Part shown: positions 16,274 to 23,968 of the stretch, piece after piece
Layout of the letters: every line of letters begins with the position of its first letter
Position numbering within the stretch: the stretch's first letter is position 1
Virus record (IMG/VR): IMGVR_UViG_3300046820_001502
Coordinates: 1-56,790 of that record
DNA length: 56,790 bases
Direction: 5' to 3' (one strand)
DNA from: a virus
Program-made: the position numbers and the translations under genes
The notes under the pieces: generated by a model
What the model was told of the DNA's origin: nothing
What the model saw: only the letters and a program-made list of their open reading frames with translations
Databases searched by the model: none

Positions 16274-18412
16274 ATGAAAGTTTCTATTAAATACGAAAAT
16301 TCCGATCTAAAACAGTATCAAGATTTTGTTAAAAAATTCATCAATTTATTACAAGATGAATATCCGTTAAAGGATGATATCAGAATCGAGTTTTTAAATG
16401 GTCGAAAAGGTGAGATGTCTACAGGTAGCAGAAGAGGAGATCATCTTATTAAAGTCTTAGCGAAGAAAAGACTTAATCGTGATATTATGAGAACTTTGGC
16501 TCACGAGTGGGTACATGAATATCAATTTGCAATTCTTAACAGAGAACATGGACCAAACATCGGTGGTAAAAACGAAGACGAAGCAAATGCGGTTGCAGGA
16601 CAGATTGTTAAAAAATTCGAAAAGAAATATCCCAAACTTGAAAAGTTAATGTACGAAGGTACGGGTATTGAAGGAAAGCTCAATTTACTTACAGAACAAA
16701 TTCTAATTGAAGAAAAAACAAGTGTTCAAAATGACTTGTTACTTGAAATGAAAAAGGTTGGTATTGAAAAATTACCATATTCATATTCTTCTTTGGGTAG
16801 GTTTATTGATAGTAGAACTATGAATATTCACTATAACAAACATTACAAGGGTTATGTTGACAAACTCAACAAAGCATTAAAAGATGTTGATGGTGATATG
16901 GGATTAGAAGAAATTGTTAAATCAATCAGTAAGTTTGACAACAAAGTTAGAAATAATGCTGGCGGAGCATTTAACCACGCACTATTTTGGAAAATGTTAT
17001 CTCCAAAAAAACAAAAACCCAAAGGAAATATTTTTGATAAAATTAAAGAAGATTTTGGTAATATAAAAAAAATGAAAGATAAATTTAACGAAGCCGCCAA
17101 AGATCGTTTTGGATCGGGTTGGGCTTGGTTATATTTAACAAAAAACGGTGACTTAGAAATTATGTCCACCCCAAACCAAGACAACCCTTTAATGAATGTT
17201 GTTAAAAAAGGTGGTTATCCTTTATTAGGTCTTGATGTTTGGGAACACGCTTACTATTTAAAATACCAAAATAAAAGAGATGAATATATTGAGAAGTTTT
17301 GGGATGTTGTTAATTGGGAATTTGTTGAGGAATTATATAATCAACATACTAAAAAGAAAAACCTAAAAGAGAATTACGATAACTCAAACATAATATCTGA
17401 GGCAAAGAAAGATCCTGCATTCCCATACACAGCAAAACAAACTAGAGACTTAATATATCCACAATATGTTGGTTGTTATGAAAAACAATTTAAATACGGT
17501 TGTTTAGGTAAAATTGAAAAGAAAAGATGTCAAACTAGTTTGGGTGTTTTAGGTGGTGATTTTGCCGAAAACAAATACGGTGGTAATAGTAATTGGTCTA
17601 TTATAAATCGTTTTGATACTAATAAATCGGTTCATAGAGAAATAATTAAAATTTGGAAAGAGGAGACTCAAGGTCTTGAAGATATTGCAACTTGGATTAA
17701 ACAACATGCTTATGACCTATTTTCAAATGAAGGTATGTATACAGAAAGGTTGGTTGATATCAATTCAGAAATCATTAGTGACGGTAATCTTAATGAAGAT
17801 TATGCCAAACAAATTATTATTGAGCAATATAATTTAGACCCTGCAAACGAAGGTATAACATATGAGTTATATGAAAGTTGTTCTGGTGATCCAAATGATA
17901 TTAAAAAAGGTCAAGACATCATATTAAAATTGTTAGATAAAAATGAGGTTGTTTATTTCCAAGTCAAACCTTTTAAGTCAGATATTGTAATCTTATATGG
18001 TGGTGGGGATAGAGGTATATATTTTATTGTTCCGTCAAGTTACAATATGAACAAGTATAAGGCCGAAAATGTTGATGTTTTTGTTTTTGTTGATAGAGAA
18101 CAACAAAAATTTATGATGTTCAGAAATGATAAAAATAGAATATTAACCATAGCAAACCCAGACAGATACCCTCCGTTTTTGAATTACTTTTATGAACTTC
18201 CTTTAAAGAGTAATTTTAAAGTTCCAGAATCAGAGGAACCTATAAGAACACCAATTAAAAAATCTTTAGAAAGAGATAAAGATAAAGAAATCCAATATTA
18301 CAAAGACAGAATTAAAGTTCTAATGAAAAAAGTTGAGGAGTTAGGCGGATCTGTTGATATTGAAAATTTATTAGAATACTACCAAAAGGAACTCGAAAAA
18401 ATTTCTTTTTAA
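16274..18412 (+). CDS. Composite protein: zincin-like + Fe/Mn superoxide dismutase + nuclease-like C-terminus
   Basis: 712 residues. Residues about 1-130 hold a zincin signature, LAHEWVHEYQF (HEWVH at 77-81), followed by an EDEANAVA helix that could give a third ligand. Residues about 165-370 are a full Fe/Mn superoxide dismutase domain: it starts LPYSYSSLGRFIDSRTM and keeps all four metal ligands (H186 in NIHYNKHY, H235 in FNHALFW, D321 and H325 in LDVWEHAYY), plus the GSGWAWLY and VVNWEFVEELY family blocks. The last 320 residues are of unknown type. VYFQVKPFKSDIVILYGG (about 557-574) could be the Q-x-K strand of a PD-(D/E)XK-like fold, and residues 660-712 are charged and probably coiled coil. 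Superoxide dismutase converts superoxide to peroxide and oxygen. Such a fusion is unusual; it may be a virion-delivered protein protecting or processing host targets. Confidence 0.8.
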   Translation: MKVSIKYENSDLKQYQDFVKKFINLLQDEYPLKDDIRIEFLNGRKGEMSTGSRRGDHLIKVLAKKRLNRDIMRTLAHEWVHEYQFAILNREHGPNIGGKNEDEANAVAGQIVKKFEKKYPKLEKLMYEGTGIEGKLNLLTEQILIEEKTSVQNDLLLEMKKVGIEKLPYSYSSLGRFIDSRTMNIHYNKHYKGYVDKLNKALKDVDGDMGLEEIVKSISKFDNKVRNNAGGAFNHALFWKMLSPKKQKPKGNIFDKIKEDFGNIKKMKDKFNEAAKDRFGSGWAWLYLTKNGDLEIMSTPNQDNPLMNVVKKGGYPLLGLDVWEHAYYLKYQNKRDEYIEKFWDVVNWEFVEELYNQHTKKKNLKENYDNSNIISEAKKDPAFPYTAKQTRDLIYPQYVGCYEKQFKYGCLGKIEKKRCQTSLGVLGGDFAENKYGGNSNWSIINRFDTNKSVHREIIKIWKEETQGLEDIATWIKQHAYDLFSNEGMYTERLVDINSEIISDGNLNEDYAKQIIIEQYNLDPANEGITYELYESCSGDPNDIKKGQDIILKLLDKNEVVYFQVKPFKSDIVILYGGGDRGIYFIVPSSYNMNKYKAENVDVFVFVDREQQKFMMFRNDKNRILTIANPDRYPPFLNYFYELPLKSNFKVPESEEPIRTPIKKSLERDKDKEIQYYKDRIKVLMKKVEELGGSVDIENLLEYYQKELEKISF

Positions 18413-18420
18413 TTTCTGGA

Positions 18421-18427
18421 TATTTAT
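18421..18427 (+). promoter_or_regulatory. TATTTAT late-promoter-like element
   Basis: TATTTAT on the coding strand, 13 bases before the ATG of the neck gene (18441). Confidence 0.5.
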
Positions 18428-18440
18428 AGGAAAAACACCT

Positions 18441-19568
18441 ATGGCAATTATTAATGAACCGGAAAGAAGTCAATTCTACCAAAAAGTTAGACACTTATTA
18501 GGGGCTCCTTTAAGATCTGTAGAATTGGAAGATGAGATGATGGATACCTTATTAGAGTATGCAATTGACGATTATTCTCAGTATGTCCAAGATTGGTTAA
18601 TTGAGTCCCAATGGACTTCATTAAATAATTTAAATTTAGATACCCAATCTTTATCAAGAGCATTTATCACTAAAAGTTTAGACTTTGAAACTAGATATAC
18701 TTACGCATACTCTAAAATTGTTGGTCTACAGGCTGGTGGTGATTGGGAAATTAAAAAAGATTATATACAGTTAGTTCCTAATCAACAAATTTATGAGATA
18801 CCTGCAGGTCGTGAAATAAACGAAGTATTATGGTTTACTCCATCCACACTTAACAATTTAATGTTTGGTTTAGGTGGTTTTGCAGGTGTTGGTATTGGTA
18901 CAGGACTTGGTGGTGGTGGAGGTCTTGCACAGATCGGTAACATGGCGGGAAGTTATTATTTAACACCGGCATTTGATACTTTATTAAGAATGCAAGAGGT
19001 TAACATACAAAGAAGAATATATGCGGGTGATTTAACATATTACATAACTGCACTTCCCGACGGTAAAAAAGCATTACACCTTTTGAACACACCTGGAGGT
19101 AAATTTGACTTTGGTAATGCAGAATTATCAAAAGGTCAAGTTTGGTATTGGTATTATGATACTTCACAAGGTGATAGAGATAAATGTTTAGCAGATAATC
19201 CTGATATTGTATTATTACCATCAGATGTTCCATTTAATAAAATAAGTTGGGACAGACTTAATAATCCTGCACAAATATGGGTTAGAAGATGGTTTACCGC
19301 TTATTGTAAAGAAACACTTGCAAGAGTACGTGGTAAGTTTAGTGGTAGTTTAAAAACTCCTGATGGTGAATTAACTATGGATTATGCGGCACTTGCAACT
19401 GAAGGTAAAGATGAGAAGACAAAATTAATAGAAGAATTAATTGGTGCGGAAGGAAGATTAACAAGACTTCGTCCTGAAAAAATAATGGAGAGAGAAGCAT
19501 TACTTGCTGAAAACTTAAACAAACAACTTAAGTTTAGGGCAATGCCACGTCAAATTTATGTGATTTAA
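18441..19568 (+). CDS. Probable neck / head completion protein (T4 gp13-like)
   Basis: 375 residues. The N-terminal 75 residues are helical, then come beta-rich segments (DYIQLVPNQQIYEIPAGREI, about 114-133), a Gly-rich loop at about 140-165 and a helical C-terminus. The stretch RRWFTAYCKETLARVRGKFS (about 288-307), followed by a short loop and a run beginning 'LTMDYAALATEGKDEK', matches my memory of gp13-type neck proteins in T4-like phages (x-x-A-K-E-M-L-G-x-x-R-x-K-[FY], then G-D-x-L-x-x-E-A). In T4, gp13 and gp14 close the head after packaging and make the tail-joining site. Here it lies on the opposite strand from the gp14-like gene, 28 bases after the composite superoxide dismutase gene. 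Confidence 0.55.
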   Translation: MAIINEPERSQFYQKVRHLLGAPLRSVELEDEMMDTLLEYAIDDYSQYVQDWLIESQWTSLNNLNLDTQSLSRAFITKSLDFETRYTYAYSKIVGLQAGGDWEIKKDYIQLVPNQQIYEIPAGREINEVLWFTPSTLNNLMFGLGGFAGVGIGTGLGGGGGLAQIGNMAGSYYLTPAFDTLLRMQEVNIQRRIYAGDLTYYITALPDGKKALHLLNTPGGKFDFGNAELSKGQVWYWYYDTSQGDRDKCLADNPDIVLLPSDVPFNKISWDRLNNPAQIWVRRWFTAYCKETLARVRGKFSGSLKTPDGELTMDYAALATEGKDEKTKLIEELIGAEGRLTRLRPEKIMEREALLAENLNKQLKFRAMPRQIYVI

Positions 19569-19570
19569 TT

Positions 19571-19918
19571 ATGCCAGTATTAAAAGATAGACCAATAAGA
19601 AAAACTGTTTTACGAGGTGACAGGTCAATTAATTTGGATACGTTTGAAACTGTTGTTGTAAGTGATGAATTTTACTCAACAAAAGGTGAATTACTTTTAA
19701 TTATAAGAGATGTCGATCGTTGTAAAGTAAAACTTGATTCTACAACGACCGACAAAATAAAAATCAAAACCTTAACAAACTGTATCATTTTTCCCGACAT
19801 GGGAAGAATAGATGAAGATTGGGATGAAATATCCGTAGGTCGTGGTGCTTGTGTTGAGTTACAAAACGTAAGAGGTGTGTGGTATATCCTATCCTCCGAC
19901 GGTCTCAAGATGGAATAA
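19571..19918 (+). CDS. Small beta-rich protein of unknown function
   Basis: 115 residues, starting 2 bases after the neck gene stop and so translated from the same message. It is composed of short strands: RPIRKTVLRGDRSINLDTFETVVV (first 30 residues, partly quoted), GELLLIIRDVDRCKVKLDS and CVELQNVRGVWYILSS at the end. I see no transmembrane segment, Cys motif or catalytic signature. The pattern suits a small capsid decoration, connector or fibre-cap protein, and its neighbour is a neck gene. Its last 30 bases overlap the 3' end of the convergent DNA polymerase gene, so there is no room for a terminator between them. Function not recognised. Confidence 0.6.
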   Translation: MPVLKDRPIRKTVLRGDRSINLDTFETVVVSDEFYSTKGELLLIIRDVDRCKVKLDSTTTDKIKIKTLTNCIIFPDMGRIDEDWDEISVGRGACVELQNVRGVWYILSSDGLKME

Positions 19919-22720
19919 ATTAGAGTCAGGTAAATATCTCCACATATAAGGATCTGCATTCTTATACATATGGTATGGAGTTTCACCAACGCGATTCCAA
20001 AATAACATCTCTTCATCAGAAATCTCCATCACATCTTCTAATTTATCTTGATCACCTTCATCAAATGGTTGTCCGTTAATTAATTCGCACTGAACTTTAG
20101 TAAAGAATGGTCTATCTTCAGGATTTTTAACTAACAACCCATTTCTAACTTCTTGTTTGAATACAACCAATAAAGGCTCAACTCGTTTGTTAAAAGTGGC
20201 AATTGCTCGCTGTATATTGTATTCACCTGTCATAGTTGGGTTAGTTTCAATATCAGAAGGATCAACTCGATAACAATTTAATTGAATTATTGAGTCAACG
20301 TTTTCAGGTATTGTAGTTCCCCAATCTCTCAAATAATTATCGATGTGTTCTTGTGACCAACCTTTCTTTGGTTTGTTAACTTTCTGAACATCACCATGAG
20401 ATGCCTTTGTGCCGTTATTAACATAGAATATTACCTCACCAAGATTAGCATTTAGTTTATCTTTAATGGCCAACTCCATATGTGCTTGACGTGACATTAA
20501 TGCTCCTGACTTAGTTTTTGTTTTACTTCGTGCGATGTAATCATCAATTGTTTGTTTTATTTTTGATTTGTTGGCAATATCCATTAAAGGAATTTTTTGG
20601 TCAAATATTTTTTGTACGTATTCATAATACCACTCAACAAACTCTTGTCCTTTACCATCAAGAAGTAATTTAATCCCTTTATCCAAAAACTTCTCAATAT
20701 AGATTGGCATCTTTTTGGATTTGATTGAGTTCCCTGTAAGTTTAATTTTACCTTTTGCTGTGATCAAAGCGTAGTTCTTACGAGCCAAGTTAATACATGC
20801 TGGCCATTGACCGTCAGTATCAAGTGCCATCTCACCTCTCATCGCAAAATCATTAAACTCCATTACGTCGGCTTCTTCACCAATATATTCTTTACCCTCA
20901 ACAACTTTCCAGTTTAACCCTTTACCAACATACTTTCTTGTCTCTACTCCATCAGGAACAGAAAAGTTAATACCGTCCGTGTCCATTACAAGAGGTGTAT
21001 ATCCACGATCCATAAAGAAGTGAATCATCATGCGAAGATACTGACGACCCGTACAAGTAATCATCTCACCTTTATCCATATCACCCCAATGGAATACTTG
21101 AGGTGCGGATAATGCACCGAACATCGAGTTAATAAAGATCTTAATTGGTAATTGTTTACGGTCATAAGATGTTGATTTCTTTTTATCAATACTTGCGTAT
21201 TCCTCAGCGAGTTGTTTGTATTTGATACGAGTGTTACGGAAGTAAGATAATAAACCTTTCATCGCGCCTGTCACATCACACTCGGGGAATACATCGTGTA
21301 CTAACTGAATAGATGGATATAGAGACGAGTAGTCAAGTTTTAATACGTTTCTTGAGTATCCTGTTCGGATCAATCGAGAAAGTCCTCCTACGAAGTTCCC
21401 TTTATCATTCTTAGCAGGAATTGCCAAGTTATGTTTATAAGACCATGCTAACATTAACATTTTCCATAATGTTGCGGTACCCATAGTTGAAACTCTTTCA
21501 TATGTTGTTGGAAGTAATGATGCCAACAAGAATGACCCTTGATTGAATTCCTCATCGACCAATAGAGTTTCTTCTAAGTCATCATCAAGGTAACGCTCAA
21601 TAATATCGTCCCCCGTTGTTTTAATATAAACTTTAGAATGTCTTCCACAAACATCATCGATCTTTAAATCTACTCCGACTTTCTTGTACTTACCATTTTC
21701 AATATTCAACCAATACTCTTCTTTGTCTCGATACATAGAACCAATCTTATCGTGATCAACATAAACACGATCAGGAGCTTCAGCCTCAATATATTTGGTA
21801 ATATATTTCAAACCGGCTTCTTTAATATTTGAATTGATTGCTTGTGCTCTACGGACTGAATGTAAAATATCAATAATGTTATAACCCCACATTTGAGTTT
21901 GATTAAATTTCTCAACCTCATTTGCCAATTTCAACATCGACTCTTTCATCGAGATTGATTTGTCGGGATTTAAAGACTTTGCAATTCTTTTTACATCAAG
22001 ATTTAACGCCTTACACCTTTCATAGATCCAATACCAGTCAAAGTTGAATGAGTTATATCCTGAAAGAATTGAAGGTTTGATGTCGTCGATTATATTAAAG
22101 AATTCAACTAACCCTCTTCTTTCATCATCAGGTGTTGCACACTCAATAACTTTTTTATATCCTTTGTTTGTTTTAATTCCAATCATGAAGATACGACCAT
22201 CCTTGGGCTCAAGTGAGGTCGTCTCCAAGTCGAATACCATCCTCGTGATGTCGTTGTATTCTTCGAATCCTTTGAATAGTCGTTTCTCTTTTGAGATGAG
22301 GTATTGCTCAACAGGAGGAAGTACCATGATGAGGTCTTTTGTTTTTTCACCCCAAGGATCTAATCCACCCTCTCTAAAAAATTGTATTAGGTTTCGATAA
22401 CCTTTCATAGACTTAACCATAAATGTAAGTCCTCGTTCTAAACGATCGTTATCTTCTGTTCGAAGTTTCTCAATCATAATACCATGTTTGGTCATGGCTT
22501 CTTTCTGTAAAGCTTTTGATGATGAGTAAAAATTTTGACCACGTAGATCACCAACCCAAGCAAATGAGATTAATGTGTCTCGTTGAATCTGTTTCCCTTT
22601 ACCGGGAACTTCTTTGATTTTGTAGATTTTATCAGATACGTAATCGTATTCTACGGATACGATGAATTCCTCGGGGTCATTACCCACAAGGAAGCTTTCA
22701 ATTTCTTCTTGTGATATCAT
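19889..22720 (-). CDS. DNA polymerase, family B (T4 gp43-like)
   Basis: 943 residues (T4 gp43: 898). The 3'-5' exonuclease has Exo I FDLETTS (D164, E166) and Exo II GYNSFNFD (221-228); YNIIDI (280-285) resembles T4 Exo III. Polymerase motifs are complete: motif A DYSSLYPSI (463-471), motif B KIFINSMFGAL (527-537) and motif C MDTDGINF (579-586; catalytic D580, D582), followed by TGNSIKSKKMPIYIEKF in the thumb, equivalent to the KKRY region. It should be an active replicative polymerase with proofreading. It stands alone here: no clamp, loader or other replisome gene is adjacent, unlike T4 where gp43 lies near gp62/44/45. The gene is convergent with the plus-strand neck group. A TATTTAT element lies 58 bases upstream. 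Confidence 0.95.
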   Translation of the reverse strand: MISQEEIESFLVGNDPEEFIVSVEYDYVSDKIYKIKEVPGKGKQIQRDTLISFAWVGDLRGQNFYSSSKALQKEAMTKHGIMIEKLRTEDNDRLERGLTFMVKSMKGYRNLIQFFREGGLDPWGEKTKDLIMVLPPVEQYLISKEKRLFKGFEEYNDITRMVFDLETTSLEPKDGRIFMIGIKTNKGYKKVIECATPDDERRGLVEFFNIIDDIKPSILSGYNSFNFDWYWIYERCKALNLDVKRIAKSLNPDKSISMKESMLKLANEVEKFNQTQMWGYNIIDILHSVRRAQAINSNIKEAGLKYITKYIEAEAPDRVYVDHDKIGSMYRDKEEYWLNIENGKYKKVGVDLKIDDVCGRHSKVYIKTTGDDIIERYLDDDLEETLLVDEEFNQGSFLLASLLPTTYERVSTMGTATLWKMLMLAWSYKHNLAIPAKNDKGNFVGGLSRLIRTGYSRNVLKLDYSSLYPSIQLVHDVFPECDVTGAMKGLLSYFRNTRIKYKQLAEEYASIDKKKSTSYDRKQLPIKIFINSMFGALSAPQVFHWGDMDKGEMITCTGRQYLRMMIHFFMDRGYTPLVMDTDGINFSVPDGVETRKYVGKGLNWKVVEGKEYIGEEADVMEFNDFAMRGEMALDTDGQWPACINLARKNYALITAKGKIKLTGNSIKSKKMPIYIEKFLDKGIKLLLDGKGQEFVEWYYEYVQKIFDQKIPLMDIANKSKIKQTIDDYIARSKTKTKSGALMSRQAHMELAIKDKLNANLGEVIFYVNNGTKASHGDVQKVNKPKKGWSQEHIDNYLRDWGTTIPENVDSIIQLNCYRVDPSDIETNPTMTGEYNIQRAIATFNKRVEPLLVVFKQEVRNGLLVKNPEDRPFFTKVQCELINGQPFDEGDQDKLEDVMEISDEEMLFWNRVGETPYHMYKNADPYMWRYLPDSNLFHLETVGG

Positions 22721-22778
22721 ATATTTTTTTACTTTTGGTGTATTAGCTACCGAATTAGGTCGGCATTTACCTTCGTAA

Positions 22779-22785
22779 ATAAATA
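22779..22785 (-). promoter_or_regulatory. TATTTAT element upstream of DNA polymerase
   Basis: TATTTAT on the coding strand, 58 bases before the polymerase ATG, farther than usual; an early promoter may be used instead. Confidence 0.3.
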
Positions 22786-22806
22786 TAAATGAAAGGATTT
22801 ATCTTA

Positions 22807-23649
22807 TCAACAGATGTATTCTGAATTTTGTAAAACTCCGTTTATAAATTGGATCACAGCAAATGATCCATCTAACCACATTATGAAATATCCTGTGTCG
22901 TTTGTCGGATAACAAGTGGTTTCATTTGCAAATGCTAGTGACCCAACAGTTGGTCCATTAACATTAAAATATCTATCATAATATCCATCATAATTACATA
23001 GAGTGTTTCTTAAACAATATAACGCCTCACATGCCCTATCCCTATCGTTTGTAAAATCACCGTGTAAGGTAGTTGAATAGATCAACTCTTCGTATCTTGG
23101 GTGAGGACAAATCGGTTGGTTAGGCGTTTGTGTTGGAGTTAAAGTTGGTGTCGGTGTTGGTGTTACCGTACTAGTTGGTGTAGGACTTATAACTGGTTCT
23201 CTTGTCGGTGTTGGTGTTGGTGATGGAAGTGGGGTAACACAACAATTATATTCTAAAACATAACAATTATTGTATGGTAGATCAGTCGCAATATAACTCT
23301 CAACAATATTAATAAATAATGGCTCTCTTATTGGTAAAACTAAAGTACCTGTGTCATTTATAAACATAAACTGACCTTCATACCTACCAATTTTACTTGT
23401 ATCTTGTTGAGTAAATCTATAATAAACATAATACTCAGGAGATGCATTTGGGTCCATGTCTATTTTTTCAACAAATCCAGCGGACTTTGTATAGACTTTT
23501 GGGATACCGTTGTCGGTATTTACCATAGTAAAAAAAATAGAGGATCTCTCTATGAACTCCATCATAGAGTTATAACTCTCAATACCATCATTAACAACTT
23601 GAAGTTTAAGTAAGGGTAGAGTTGAATTTTGACCTATTGTAAATTCCAT
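22807..23649 (-). CDS. Modular tail adhesin: conserved N-terminal dock + Pro/Thr linker + short tip
   Basis: 280 residues in three parts. Residues 1-138 (MEFTIGQNSTLPLLKLQV..., ending CYVLEYNCC) match the N-terminus of the protein encoded at 26656-28218, including the blocks YYVYYRFTQQDTSKIGRYEG versus YYVYYQFTPFDTKVVGRYKG and the C-Y-V-x-[ED]-x-x-C-C end. This is probably a docking module on the tail. Residues about 139-185 are a linker of (S/T)PTPT repeats. The C-terminal 95 residues, with a PRYEELIYSTTLHGDFTND start and four to five Cys, form a different small domain, possibly the receptor-contacting tip. A TATTTAT element lies 14 bases upstream. Adhesin role is inferred from architecture. 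Confidence 0.65.
   Translation of the reverse strand: MEFTIGQNSTLPLLKLQVVNDGIESYNSMMEFIERSSIFFTMVNTDNGIPKVYTKSAGFVEKIDMDPNASPEYYVYYRFTQQDTSKIGRYEGQFMFINDTGTLVLPIREPLFINIVESYIATDLPYNNCYVLEYNCCVTPLPSPTPTPTREPVISPTPTSTVTPTPTPTLTPTQTPNQPICPHPRYEELIYSTTLHGDFTNDRDRACEALYCLRNTLCNYDGYYDRYFNVNGPTVGSLAFANETTCYPTNDTGYFIMWLDGSFAVIQFINGVLQNSEYIC
23112..23232 (-). repeat. Pro/Thr linker repeat
   Basis: Reiterated CCN ACN codons (ggtgttggtgt on the plus strand) encode (T/S)PTPT units in the adhesin at 22807-23649. Confidence 0.8.
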
Positions 23650-23663
23650 CTATTCTTTTATCT

Positions 23664-23670
23664 ATAAATA
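23664..23670 (-). promoter_or_regulatory. TATTTAT late-promoter-like element
   Basis: TATTTAT on the coding strand, 14 bases before the ATG at 23649. Confidence 0.5.
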
Positions 23671-23709
23671 TTAGAAAAGAAGTTTACTAAATAATTTAAT
23701 TTAAATTAC

Positions 23710-23967
23710 TTATTTTTTGGTAAGTTCCATATAATATTGCAACCCTGATTTTTTATCCGGCACAATATCATCATCTTTTAATTCGTTACTACCTAAATAT
23801 ACAATCTCTTTTTCGATTGTATAAAGGTCTAAGAATTTATTTGTTTTTTTAATTTCTGTTTTAAAATCGGCGACTGCGATGTTGTCGTTTAAATTAAGTG
23901 AAGTAACGTAATTTTGTAAATTACCTTGACCTTTTAGTTTTACTGTTATTTGTGTTTGATATTTCAT
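23710..23967 (-). CDS. Small protein of unknown function
   Basis: 85 residues when started at the ATG at 23967 (MKYQTQITVKLKGQGN). A longer version from 23991 would overlap the previous gene and begin inside it, while the internal ATG lies 1 base after that gene's TAA, so the shorter form is preferred. The protein has a strand, a short helix (NYVTSLNLNDNIAVADFKTE) and more strands, with many Lys and Asp. I see no motif. It is translated directly after the large 683-residue tail protein and may be its chaperone or cap, as small genes after long fibre genes often are. Function not recognised. Confidence 0.5.
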   Translation of the reverse strand: MKYQTQITVKLKGQGNLQNYVTSLNLNDNIAVADFKTEIKKTNKFLDLYTIEKEIVYLGSNELKDDDIVPDKKSGLQYYMELTKK

Positions 23968-23968
23968 T

